Assembly (NCBI RefSeq): GCF_002078875.1
Contig: NC_034414.1
Span: forward strand, 8,231,993-8,295,992
Direction: 5' to 3'
Length of the DNA stretch: 64,000 nucleotides
Source: Numida meleagris
Lineage: Eukaryota > Chordata > Aves > Galliformes > Numididae
Position 1 is the first letter of the stretch. Each line of letters opens with the position of its first letter. This document shows positions 51,777 through 62,584 of this stretch, piece after piece. The position numbers and the translations under genes were made by a program. Under the pieces are notes generated by a model. It was given only the letters and a program-made list of their open reading frames with translations. It ran no database searches and had not been told where the DNA came from.

Positions 51777-53499
51777 TAGCAAATTAAATAAATCTTCCCG
51801 TAAATATTTTGCATACATCTATGTCTGCTCTATGCAGTTACTTACTATTTCATCTAGCATAAACAGTGTTTTGGGGATGAGATTGTGTGGAAAAATACAG
51901 ATCACAGCCTGACCAGGCAGCTAGCCTGTGAGAAAGGGCTGTTAGCTTGGGAATGCAAGTAAACTGGCTCTGGTTTTCTGCATGTAGCAAGAAGAAACTC
52001 ATTTGTGAGAAACTGCTCTGTAGCTGTAAACAAGTCTCCTTGCTTTCTGCAAATGACCTTGCTGATACATGATGCTTTATTGTCTCCTGCTGTTAAATAT
52101 ATGGCCACAGAACTAAGGGCGATTAGCAGACATCTTGCTGGTATCTGCTGGGGGTAATCCCAGGGCCGGCACTATACTTGGTCAGCCACCACTGGCACTG
52201 GGAACTTGGCAGGCTGACCAGCCAGCTGACCCCAGCACTGTGAGTGCTTCTCTGTTAAACTGATGAACGTGAACTTGCCTCTGCTACTTTCTTAATGATC
52301 AGGAAACCTTACACAAAAGTATTGTTGCTTTTGTTATACAAAGATGACCCAAAAAAGCTTGCCAGATAACTTTTAAAGAACACTCTAGAAAGAAAATCTG
52401 ACCCTATGAACACAAACCAGCTGTGTTTTATTAATATAATTCTCTATTAATACAGTTTAAAAAACCCGCTATGAATAGAACAAAGCAAACGGGGAAAAAA
52501 AAGGCGATATGGTACAAGAAGCCACAAATAAGGCTCGATGCCAGGATGTACATGATAGAATCCTTGGCTGGAGAAGGGAGGTGGGTTCTTCATAGTAACT
52601 GGGAATATCCAAGGAGTAAACAGTGAGGAGAGGGTAAGTTGGAAGGCGGAAGGAAGAAATCCCGACCTAACATTATCAGGAAACATCATCAAGAACTCTG
52701 TCTCCCCTGTGTACTTGTAGTAGCTGTTATATAAATCTGGTGTATTTTGGACTTTGAATGATTGTATCACACAGTAAGTGATGAAGTCTTACTTATTTTG
52801 TGCTTCAGGGGCCCAGATAACCCAGGTCTGTGATTCACACTGGTGGTGAGAACTCCAATGCACGTCATTTCCAAAACCCAGGCAGTGACTGGACCGAAAA
52901 TGTTCCTTCCCTCAGCTGGCCAAACTTGTGAGTGGTTGTGCTAACGAGTGGACATGTCTAAGAAGTTCTTTTGTTCGATTTTGGTTAATAATGAAACATT
53001 ATTTTTGATTAATGCAGATGACTAATTCATTGATTCATATGAACTATTGTATTTTAATGTTTTACATAGACATATCTACTTCGTGAAAAAAACACACTTT
53101 TCTTTATCATTTCCTCATAAATTAATATCAAAAGTATTCTGCTATCTCTTTGTTGCTGCAATCACTTTTGCTGTGCTGCTTTTACTCAGACCACTGTGCT
53201 TCAGATCAGTTTATCTTGTATTGTCTGGTTCTGATACAGTTCAAGTATTTTCCCTTTTACTCCTCTGGTAAATTATGATTGTCCTAGGTTATCATTTTTT
53301 TCCAGTTTATGTGCTATGTTAGGATAGACATGCTGCATTTAGCAAAATCTTTCTGCGAGTGTCTCTCACTGTAGTATTATAATGCATTATTAATTCTGTG
53401 CTTAAAAAGTTAAGATAAATCACACACCGGGTATTATAATGAAGCTTTGGGATTTAAGATGGATGACATAGTAGGAAGGGGAAATATGTGTATTAAGTG

Positions 53500-53725
53500 G
53501 AATTATCAGGCTAGAGGGAGTTAGCCACTAGAGATCTTAAAAGGGGTTTTCTTGGGGCCAAGTGTATGTGATATTTTCATTAACGACATTTGTGCAATAA
53601 TGAAGAATTTGGTAATGAAACTTGCTGTTGACATACAGCTGGGAAACACTGTTACCATGCAAGAGAATTGTGGTACAATAAAGAGGAAAGGATTAACCTT
53701 GAGGACAGGCAAAAGATAAGAGATG
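53500..53725 (+). pseudogene. Decayed LINE reverse-transcriptase fragment with lost catalytic residue
   Basis: From 53531 the plus strand reads EILKGVFLGPS, then DIFINDI and, further on, NLVMKLAVDIQLGNTV. This matches two adjacent landmarks of CR1/L2-type reverse transcriptase: the GVPQGSVLGP-type segment followed by F-I-N-D-I/L, and then the K-F-A-D-D-T-K-L-G catalytic box. In this copy the box reads K-L-A-V-D-I-Q-L-G, so the first catalytic aspartate is replaced by valine. The frame stays open to a stop near 53718. No other part of the element was recognised nearby. It lies 4.4 kb right of the endonuclease relic on the same strand, but the gap is far longer than the missing RT portion, so a separate insertion is more likely. 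Confidence 0.65.
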
Positions 53726-55239
53726 AAATTGAGTATCTGAGAGAAACAGCTTCATGCACTTAGAGACTGTTGGTAAGAGCTTTCCCTGTGAGACAGCAGT
53801 CACCGCCTAACTCAGTGAAGGTCAGGATTCACCACGCTTCAGACACTGTTTATGTGAAAAATTGCTTGTGGCTTGAACAACATAGCATTTGAACCAAAAT
53901 TAAGCTTTCCCACCTTTTTACAAATTATGTGTTTTTCCATCCCATTGCACAGCTGTCTTGAAAATACAAGCGAGGTGGTAACACCCAGCATGTACTCATT
54001 AGCACAAGTTGGTTTCACCTGCTTATCATCAGAAGAAAAGGGAGGCACTATTCACTCACCTGTTGCACTTGGAGACAGAATCTGAGTCTCTCAGGGGAGT
54101 ATATTTGAAAGTCAGTTCAAGAATATTCTGTTATAAATTTCTGTATTCTCTGATTGAAATAATTTCACTATATACAAAGTAACAATAATTGCCAAAGGAA
54201 CTGCCCTTGAGTCTTACAAAGAAATCCTCCAGCTGCTATGCTGGGAGGTCATTTTCCCTTTTTGGCCCAAAGGACCGTGAGCGTTTTTGATTTGGTTTGA
54301 CAGGCAACTGCCTTTCTCGGTGTTGTGCAGGCCATCTCTGACAAAGCCAGTTCTGAGCAGATAGGTTTCTCAGAGATTGGCTTGGGTGTTTGAAACTGCT
54401 AGTTTTATTCCCAGCCACATGAGGTAGTCTAATGAGAGGCGTCAGTTGCCTTAACAAATTCTTTCCTACTTGTCAGGGATGAGGAAGCGCAGTTTCACAG
54501 CCAGCTTCTCTGCTACTGCTGAAATAGAGGATCTAGTTCCCACTTTTCTTCCATATGCTTTTTCTATCATTTATATCACACTGTGGTGAAACTCAACCCC
54601 CCCCCCCCCCCCAACCAAAATAACCAAATAAATAAATGGTAGGTTAATGGGCACATGTGCTGACCCTGGAAGCACAGGAGCAGAACTGTGTTGTAGGTAG
54701 GCTGGGTCTGCCCCTGAGGCTAGTGCTGGCCCCCGGAACATCATGAAGTTCTCTGCTCAAAGGGTCCTCGTTCACAATTAATGTGTTGGAGAAAAATAGC
54801 ACTGCAGTGCTTACGTCCCTGTTTTCAACTCAGACTGCAGTCTTTGCACACCAATTTTAATTTAAAAGATCAAAACCATGGCACTGGAGATATCCGTTGT
54901 AACAGCAGCAGCGGTAAGTCGCAGTCCGTGCTGACAATAAGTACCGTATCGATCCACTCGGATGGAACCCTGGGAGTGAAATGCTGCCCAAAAGCCAGCT
55001 TCTTCCATTTTCTCATTCTTCCTGAAATTTCTTTCAGCGGTGGTCACAGTGCCATCTCTCTCAGTCATTACTTTTCACAATTGAAAGCCCTTTTCCCCTT
55101 CTCATGAGATCTTTTGCACCGTGAAACAGGTCTTAGGTTTACTGTCAAGTAAACCTCAAGTTCCCCGGTGCATCTTTTTCTGTTTCAGAGAGCTGAAAAG
55201 TGATCTTCCTTTAGTGATCTTCCACAATTGTTAAAGCAT
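53726..55239. other. Non-coding DNA left of the CpG island
   Basis: No gene was recognised. The stretch contains a C16 run at 54597-54612 and becomes gradually richer in CpG from about 54880. Open frames of up to 108 codons (54781-55107, plus) lack known motifs. If the CpG-island promoter fires leftwards, a first intron would begin near or in this stretch. Confidence 0.5.
54597..54612. repeat. C16 homopolymer
   Basis: An uninterrupted run of 16 C, which is G16 on the minus strand. Such runs can form a G-quadruplex or i-motif and are length-variable, so the exact count may also reflect sequencing or assembly error. Confidence 0.9.
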
Positions 55240-56330
55240 TGTCGGAATACACAGACCGCGATAGAAAGCACAAGTGCCACGACAGTTTGCAGCTGAGGGC
55301 GACAAGGCGCTGTATATCCATCACCTGTGCCCGGGTGTTAGCAAATGAAGCAGCCGTTAAGGTCACGGGGCTGCGCCCGGGTGCTGGAAAGATCGGCACA
55401 GCGCGGGGAATTGGGAAGCGCTGAGGGCAGAGCGAGCCTCGCTGGCGCCTCGCGCAGGTGACGGCCGTTAGCGGGGGGCAGAGCGCGTGCACATGGGCGC
55501 GAGGAGCGCAGCTGGGCGGCAGCCGCGCCCACGGCCCTCCTCCTAACGGCCGCCCGCACCTGGCCCTGCGCTGAGGGAACCTTCTAGAGCGCCCCGGTGC
55601 TTCCGCGGGGCAGCTCGTGAGGAGAGATCTCTCCCTCTTTTGCTCCCGAAAGGTTTGCGCTTGCGGGGGAAAAAGGAGGAGGATATCGGAGATACCCTTT
55701 CATCTGAAGCTCCAGAAGGAACTTTTTGACCCGCAGGAGAGAAAAGAGTTGCGCAGCGTGGAATTGTGGCCGGTAGGTGGTGGGGCTGAGAGCCCCTTAA
55801 CGCCGCTCTTACTTGTGGGGGCGGGGGATGCAGCGAGCTTAAACCTCTTCGAATTCCGAGAGTGGGAGCGAAGTGTTTTGCTTTTCAGTGCTTATAGCGC
55901 TTCTGCGGTGCGGGCTTCTCTGTGTGATGGAAGCGGGGGGAGGCTTTTTTCTGTACGTGGGAGCGCGCGAGGAAGCGGGAGATGCCCACTGTTGTGCCTT
56001 CCCGGGCCCCGCGCCTGATTGGCTGCCTCGGAGGCTGGGAGCCTTCCGTGGCTTCTGGGCGCCGGGCCGGAGCTGTGCGGGACGGCTGCACCTGGCAGCG
56101 CTCCGTCCGAGCGGCGCTGCTCCATGAGGCGGGCGGCCGCCCCGGGGAGCTGCGGGGCCGCAGGGAACCACCTGCGGCAGCTGAGCGCTGCCTTTCCAAC
56201 GGCGTTCGTCTCTGAAGGCTTAAAGCAGTGTTTTTGTAACGTGTGAGAACGCAGCCCTTGTTAAAATCAAGTCGCGGCGTACGATTTTCTAGTCCGCGAC
56301 TTTGGGTTTGGTTTCCGTTCGTGATTTCGC
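55240..56330. promoter_or_regulatory. CpG island, probable promoter and first exon of an unidentified gene
   Basis: The composition switches abruptly to GC-rich, CpG-dense sequence with no CpG depletion, the only such block in 64 kb. It contains a GC box (GGGGCGGGG, 55817-55825), an inverted CCAAT box (ATTGG, 56018-56022; NF-Y type) and a near-consensus heat-shock element at 55577-55589. Possible splice donors are a plus-strand GGCCG|GTAGGT at 55773 and a minus-strand CACAA|GTAAGAG at 55812-55811, so direction is open and a bidirectional promoter is possible. Open frames in the island (for example 133 codons plus at 55617 and 201 codons minus at 55885-56490) have no recognisable domain and are expected by chance, because stop codons are rare in GC-rich DNA. 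I cannot name the gene. Confidence 0.8.
55577..55589. promoter_or_regulatory. Near-consensus heat-shock element
   Basis: The site reads GAAccTTCtaGAG, three alternating 5-bp units of the HSF type (nGAAnnTTCnnGAA) with one mismatch in the last unit. It lies inside the CpG island, just upstream of the plus-strand candidate first exon. A single site of this length can arise by chance. Confidence 0.4.
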
Positions 56331-56665
56331 TTAGCATTAAAGATACAAGCAAAAGGCCCGTGTAAGTAAGGCTCTTTTGGAGAGGTGAACGACGTGTAAA
56401 CGCTTTGATTTCTAATAATAATGAAAAGCACTTGATCATAAATTTAAAGCAAAGCTTTAATGTGTTGTCTTTGTCCGTTTTCAAAAGCATGGTGATAATA
56501 TCAGCGTGCCTGCAGTGGTTTTCGGAATGTCTTGAGTTTGTCTGAGAATAGTCTGGGTGAAAAAGTGTTTCCTAGGGAGAAAGGAACTATGCTTACTTTG
56601 AAGTCTTTAACAGGCTTGAGAGAGGAGAAAAGTGGGTATGGAGGGCTATTTCTTCCCTCCCCCGC

Positions 56666-56681
56666 AAAAAAAAAAAAAAAA
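56666..56681. repeat. A16 homopolymer
   Basis: Uninterrupted run of 16 A preceded by a C-rich segment. No retroposon body was recognised upstream. Confidence 0.85.
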
Positions 56682-56779
56682 GCTTATCACAATGAAGAGA
56701 AGAATCTCGTTGTGAACCGTTTGGATGAGCGGTTCTTCCTAAAAAGCCTGCAAGGAGTTTAGCCTCTGTCAAGGGTACT

Positions 56780-56798
56780 AAAAAAAAAAAAAAAAAAA
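56780..56798. repeat. A19 homopolymer
   Basis: Uninterrupted run of 19 A, the longest A run in the window. No retroposed gene body was recognised upstream. Confidence 0.85.
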
Positions 56799-58730
56799 GG
56801 TAGCTGTACTAGTTTTATTCCTGTCCTTATTCTCTTGTCATTAATGTAGATGCGGCCTAAAATGCAAATTGATATTCTGCATTAGGGCCTTACAAGGGAT
56901 TTTCCTTTCAAATGTAGGGACCAACAGTACCGTGAATATGAGGTTAGGAATTTATGATGCCTGAAATGAAACCAAATTCTGAACTGGGTGATTCTGCTGG
57001 AGAGGAAGGAGGATGCGAAGAGTTCTTTCAAGCCTAGCAGGAGAAACTGGTATATACTGAGAATGTACTTATGACTACTGGAGGAATACTGAAAGCAGAC
57101 TTCTGAAGTGAGGACAAAGCCAAAAAAGAAGTGCAACAAATGGTGCACAGTCAATTTTTGGACATAATCTGGATGGCTTTGTTTGAACCAAGCTTGTCTG
57201 CTATAGAGAAACTATTCTAGCTCTAAAACATTAGTTTAAAAATCAGTCCAACCTTATTAAAACAAGCTGTTGGATTTTCAGTGGTGCCATGATTGATCAT
57301 ATACTATTTCTCTAATTTTAGTTTACGTTTGAATAAATCTGGCTCACATTTACAGAAGCATGTTTCAGGACTCATATGTTCTGTCACTGTATGAGCCTGT
57401 TGGTTTTATTCATAGATTGCGTGGGTACTTGGAGGTGGAGTCTCAGAACCAAAAAGGCTTCAGAGGTCTGTTCTTACCCTTATCTTTTTCCAAATTTAAG
57501 AAACAGTTCTAAATAACATGTTTTATTTTTCAGGAAGGGAAGTGAGAGGAGGATCAGTCATGGTTATCTCTGCTTGATTCTGTGTAGCTTTTAGTGATTT
57601 GACTTGTAGGAAGAGTATTCTGCTGTTATGAACTCACTGCTCTAAATGGAAGTATATACTTAGGGTTTTCTTTCTCTCTCTTTTTAGCTGTTGTTGCTGT
57701 TATGAAAGCATGAACTGCATAATTGGTGGGCAGATTTCCAAATAGCATGATTCCTTAGCAAAGCTCACGTTCCAGAGGTATAACAATATGGAACACATCT
57801 TGATTTTGGTTAACTCAGCAGTTATCAAGGATTGGATCTTCTCTATGTCTTAAGTTACTTTAATCTTTTCTGATATTTCTGAGAGATATGCAAATAACAT
57901 TTTAGTGTTGTCTTTCATGTTATTCTGACCTTTTAAATATGGGCTCATGTTGTAATACTTGTACAGAAGTTCCACGCAAGGAGTAGGGGTGTTGGGTCAG
58001 AGTTATTATTCAGCATGTGATGCCTGATCCTCTGGCATATAGATTCAGGTGACTTCTGTCACCTATCTTTTTTTACCACCTATGCTTACTGTAAATTGAG
58101 TCAATCATAGTACTCCTTACACTCACCTGAGAGGTTGCTTACTGAAGTGGTGCAGGAGGTACATGCTTTGACTCTGTTATGGGCAGAAGACCTAATCTTG
58201 TTTCCAGTCACAGCAGCTAATGTACTCTGGGCTTCCTGAGAACAGAATTGCACACGTAACAGAGCCAGAGAAGGATCCGTGTTTGAATTATTGTACCGGT
58301 TAAGCACTAGGTAAATTGTATGAATGCTATTAATAGCATAACAATAATAGTGAAAAAGCAATTTAATAGTAGGCTTGATTGTATGACGAGGCAAAACACA
58401 AATATTTTCTTCTTCCCGCAAATCCAAAGCTGGCTAGCTGGAGACTTTCTAACTGAACTCTTACTAAGGGGCTCCTTGAAGAAAAACCAGATGTGTTGCA
58501 ACTAACAGAGTTTAAATAAACTTGGGAAATTATATTGCTTGTTTCAGAGCACAGTAAGCAGTAGTATTTACTCTGTAAAAGAGCACTGAAAAATACTTGA
58601 CTGTTACATGCTTGTGATAAATCTTGTACATCACTTGTGCAATTTTGGGCTTGCTGTAAACCCTGTTGCTGATATGGTACTTGTAAAAACAGCCTGTTTG
58701 ACACCCAGAAAGGTCAGCCGTAACTTTATT

Positions 58731-59165
58731 TCATGGAATGGCTTGGGATGGAAAGGACCTTAAACACCACCTGGTTCCAACCCTCTGCCACAGGCATGAT
58801 TCCCACCCACTAGATCAGGCTGCCCAGGGCCCCCATCCAACCTGGCCTTTAATGCCTTCAGGGATGGGCTGTACACAGCTTCTCTGGGCAACATGTTGCA
58901 GTGTCTCTCCACCCACTAAGTAAAATATTCCTCCTAATATCTAATCTGAATTTCTCATCTTCAAGTGCAAAAAACCATTCTCCTTTGTCCTAGTGCTTCC
59001 TGCCTCTGTAAATAGTTAGTCTCCCTCCTGTTTATCAGCTCCTTTCAAGTACTGGAAGGCTACTTCCCAGAGCCTTTTCTTCTCTAGGCTGAACAAGCCC
59101 AATTCACACAGCTCGTCTTCACAGGAGAAATGCTCCAGCCCTCCAGTTATCTCTGTGGCCCTTGC
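58731..59165 (-). mobile_element. CR1 LINE 3' fragment (about 0.43 kb)
   Basis: The plus strand begins with the reverse-complemented CR1 3' end ('catggaatggcttgggatgg' at 58733-58752). It proceeds through 'ggctgcccagggcccccatc', 'cctcctaatatctaatctga', 'ttcaagtactggaaggcta' and 'ttctctaggctgaac' to 'atctctgtggccc' near 59163, after which similarity ends. Compared with the 1.1-kb copy at 29.5 kb it has several small deletions, for instance around 59035-59070, and no useful frame. The copy is 5'-truncated and lies on the minus strand. Confidence 0.93.
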
Positions 59166-59880
59166 ATGCTCTTCTACATTGCAGTTAACCCCTGCTGTGT
59201 CTTAATCCTCTGAAATGCTGAGTACTCTTTATCCAGGGATAAGTAATCTCTGTGCTTTGGACATCTAAAATAAGATATCAGTAGCTGCTACAAAGTATGC
59301 AAACTTTGCCTGGAAGAAGGAACTGGATTCAGCCTTCTTCTGTTTCCCAACACTACATTCACATTTTCTGAGGGTTTCAAAATGCTTCAAGGTCATATGT
59401 AGCCCAATATCTGTGCTTCATAATATGGATGTGCATATAGGCTTGCATGTGAACTTTGTGGGTGGTGAAGTGCAAAATAAAATAGGACTCAAGTATGTGA
59501 TTTTTGAGGTGTACTTCCTAATAGTGTCTAGTATCCAGTGACCAAAATACAAAAGCTGAACATTTTGGGAGATAAATAAAGATCAGAATGTGAAACAAAA
59601 GCAGCATGCCAAAACTGTTCTCTTGGGCAAGGAGGTTTCTATGGGTGTTGACCTTTCAGAAGCTATTTAGAAAGAAGATTTTTGCTTAGCAAATGCAAAG
59701 AGTGTGCTAGTGCTTGCAGTCAGCAGGTTTATAGTGTCAGGCTACTGTAGAGAGGGGCAAAGAATCCAGAGCTACTTATATTGTGTCTCATCTGTGAGTT
59801 TTCAAGTTTTTTGCATCGTTTAAGTCCAAGTATTGCCAAATGTTGAATATTTTCAGCTATCACTGAATTCACTAGGATAT
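59166..59880. other. Spacer between CR1 and LTR
   Basis: Ordinary AT-rich DNA. No exon, RNA gene or repeat was recognised. Confidence 0.55.
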
Positions 59881-60490
59881 TGATTTGCGGAATCAAACTC
59901 CATAACCCGAGATTAGGTTATAAAGCAGGTATATTTATTACGGTGCTGCGCCCACACCGGATGCGAGGGGGGTCACCGCCCTACCAAACTCGCATAACCA
60001 TGGGCAGAAATGTTAGATATTTAAAAGCCAAGCTTATACATATTCAGCAGGTTTCCCGGGACCCATCTACATATTCATCACTTCCTGGGAATTCCTTTGC
60101 ATATGGTCCGTCCCTCTAGCGCATGCGTTGTAGTTCCTCCTGGTGGTCGTTGGATGAAGGCTCGAGGTCTTCCTCCCTCCTCCTGGTGGCCGTTGGATGA
60201 AGGTTCGACGTCTTCATCACTGCCCTTTTCACCCTACTGCTGCTTTGCAGAGTCACTCTGCTTTCAGTTGGTTCCTTGTACTGGTCCCTGCTGATAATGG
60301 AGTTTCGCCGAGTTCCTTTTCTTATCTTGCCTTACATTCTACTTACCCCAGCCCCATGCAATAGTTAACCCTTCGACTGTCCTCTCTAACTCATATGAGG
60401 TCAGCAAGGACGTAATGAGGTGCTGAGTCAGCCCTCTCCTAGCTCTTGGAGAAGAGATTTTGCTGAAACCTTTTACTTTGCTCCTCATAA
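59881..60490 (-). mobile_element. Solo LTR of an endogenous retrovirus, minus strand
   Basis: Read on the minus strand, the element ends in ...CGCAAATCA at 59881, the canonical CA end of an LTR. A polyadenylation signal AATAAA lies at 59939-59934, about 55 bp before that end. A TATA-like TATAAG lies near 60030, about 90 bp upstream of the signal. This order (U3 with TATA, R with AATAAA, short U5 ending in CA) is diagnostic of an LTR. U3 contains a 43-bp direct duplication at 60138-60223. No primer-binding site, polypurine tract or gag/pol remnant adjoins either side, so it is best read as a solo LTR left by LTR-LTR recombination. The U3 start is uncertain (about 60430-60490), and I found no target duplication. 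I cannot name the family. Confidence 0.72.
60138..60223 (-). repeat. Two 43-bp direct repeats in the LTR U3 (enhancer-like)
   Basis: Copies at 60138-60180 and 60181-60223 share the core 'tcctggtgg(t/c)cgttggatga' with a few point differences. Tandem duplication of U3 enhancer segments is common in retroviral LTRs, and the position upstream of the TATA-like box fits that role. The differences show the duplication is not very recent. Confidence 0.8.
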
Positions 60491-62584
60491 TCTCCTGTAT
60501 TTTTAAGGAAAAAAAAGGTACTATATAAGGAAAGAAAATCTGTACAGGTAAGTTTTCAGCAAGGAAGAATGGTTATTAAAGATGAGTTAGTATATATTAT
60601 CAGTTATTCTTAGCATTGCCATAGACAACCATGGGGTCTGGGCTAATGTAGTCATGTTGTGATTAATGGCTTAATCAAAACTCAGAAACGTTACAAAACT
60701 TAAAGCAGTGTAATATCCACTACCATAACAGACCCTAATAACACGGCAAAGTATGAACTGATCTTTGATGTCATTGATAAAAACTATCGTGGGCTGAGGA
60801 AAAATGCGTGCAACTGCATCAGTCTTTGGGAAAAAAGTGGATAAGACAACTATGGTGATAGAATAGTAAATAAATTGAAGAAAAATTAACATATCCTTGG
60901 GGATCTTTTTAGCAGTAGGTGAAGGGATGCTTTTCTTAATGAGGAGAAACTGCAGTTGTTTGAAAGCATGGCTTAGAAAATTAGTGTTAGAAATCCTAAC
61001 TCTTAAAGCAAGCTTTTTTTTTTTTAAAGCACCTTTTCTATGTTGCATTGCTTTTTTTAATACCTCTGTCCCTGCTTATTGTATACCCTAATCTACTGTA
61101 ACATGATATTTACACATCCTTTTAGGTTTCCTTAGAAACTTTAACTGAAAATACAAATTGCTTTGCATTAACCTACCTTTGATAACTGTGCCTATGCTTA
61201 AAAACTCCTTCTTAGATAACAGTAAAAACACTTCTTTTAACTGCTTTAAAGAAGCATCATATGCACGTTGGTAAATACAAGTTTAAATCCAGCACCTCTG
61301 GAAAAGGGTTGGGAAGCTGGGACCTGTGTACATCGGGGCAGGGAAGCTGGCTTTCCGTGTTGCTGATGCCTTTCATTGGTTCTCTTTATGTTCTCTTGAG
61401 AAATTCAGAGATGTGTAAATGTAAACAGCACAGCAGAAGGAGGAGTGTTTGGGAAAACATTTTTTTTCCCCTCGCTGCTTCAGGAATAGTTATTTGGGCT
61501 GTCAGTGACATCAAAGGAAGTGTTAATTGATAATCTCTAAACAGCAGATTTGACAGAGTTTATTTTGGTAATGAAAATTTGCATAAAAACAGAACAGCAG
61601 AAGGTTTTGTCTTTATTGCTGCAGTTTTTATAAACAAACTCAAAGAAAAAGATGTTTTAACTTGTATCAAGTTTTAGCTTTGTTATGGTTGAAGATCTTT
61701 CCTGTCATACCCATTTTTAAAGAGTGAGAATTGCTTGAATGAGTCTTTGAGGTTTTTATTTTGTAATACATTTTTCTTGTAGCTGTATGGTAGACATTTT
61801 AAACAAGTATTAACAATAAAAACATAGACAATAACATCCAGAGTTTCCTGGAATGTGAAACTGAAGTGATAGCGAACTGTTTCTGATTAATGGATCACTT
61901 GTGATGTCCATCACTTTATAGATAGGCTAAGAGGAGTCTACCATAGTTACAAGTCACTTCCTTTGTTTGGATTGTTCTGGATGATCTAATAAGCCCACCC
62001 GTTCCATGGTTTTCCTAGCTATAAACTGGTAATGAAATCAAGGGTGGGTGTGACTTAAATATGTAATACTTGGGGAGAAGAACCTATTTAATATTCTGAT
62101 TAGGAGGAAGAAATGGTGAAGGGCGTTCAGATGAAGAGAGGGGTGTTTTAGAGAAATGTATAGGTTACTGCAGGAGCAAGCGTGTTAATTGTGTCTGGTA
62201 ACTGTTGCTTGTTTTATAAATGCATTACAATTCAGGCCTCTACATTATGTACCGGCTGTTTTATGAGCTTCTGCTGTGACCTACAGCACTTCCAAAAACA
62301 GTGAAAGACAGTGTAAGTTAGGTTTGTGTCGTCTTGTAATTAAGATGCTAAAATAAAAATGCAGCTGTTTTAATGCTGAAGATAGCATCTGCTAGTCTAA
62401 AGTAATATTTGCTCTGAGTAATTTGACTTCATAGGTGAAACTTAAACTGTGTGTAGGATGGTAAATATACAGTATAGCTTCTTGATGGTTTGTGAGAGCA
62501 TTCTTCAGTCTACTATGCTTCGTTACTGTGGTATGTTATTTCTCGTGAGTGCTCATGCCAGTGGGAAATATAATGGTGCTCTTG
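60491..62584. other. Non-coding DNA between LTR and CR1
   Basis: AT-rich DNA with no recognised exon or RNA. A 125-codon minus frame at 60671-61048 has no known domain and is not called. If the CpG-island gene runs rightwards, this would still be within its first intron. Confidence 0.5.

Larger units (their letters stand above)
49151..53499. other. Non-coding DNA, including a possible enhancer block
   Basis: No exon or RNA gene was recognised. Apart from the possible conserved block at 50080-50810 and a TA microsatellite at 51753-51776, the stretch is ordinary AT-rich sequence. A 107-codon minus frame at 52447-52770 shows no known domain. I looked here for the missing reverse-transcriptase part of the LINE relic to the left and did not find it. 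Confidence 0.5.
56331..58730. other. Non-coding DNA right of the CpG island (candidate first intron)
   Basis: The sequence returns to AT-rich composition with no recognisable coding exon. It has two long A runs (16 A at 56666-56681 and 19 A at 56780-56798). If the CpG-island gene is transcribed rightwards from the donor at 55773, this stretch would be intronic. Confidence 0.5.

Noticed and set aside
55617..56018. 133-codon plus frame in the CpG island
   Set aside because: It runs through the candidate splice donor at 55773 and has no known motif. It is more likely 5' untranslated exon plus intron.
55885..56490. Longest open frame of the window (201 codons, minus strand)
   Set aside because: It is mostly within the CpG island, where stops are rare. 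It overlaps several other open frames on both strands and contains no recognisable domain; the Arg/Pro/Ser-rich middle is typical of translated GC-rich non-coding DNA.
56666..56798. Two long A runs as possible poly(A) tails of processed pseudogenes
   Set aside because: No gene-like body upstream and no target duplication, so they are treated as simple repeats.
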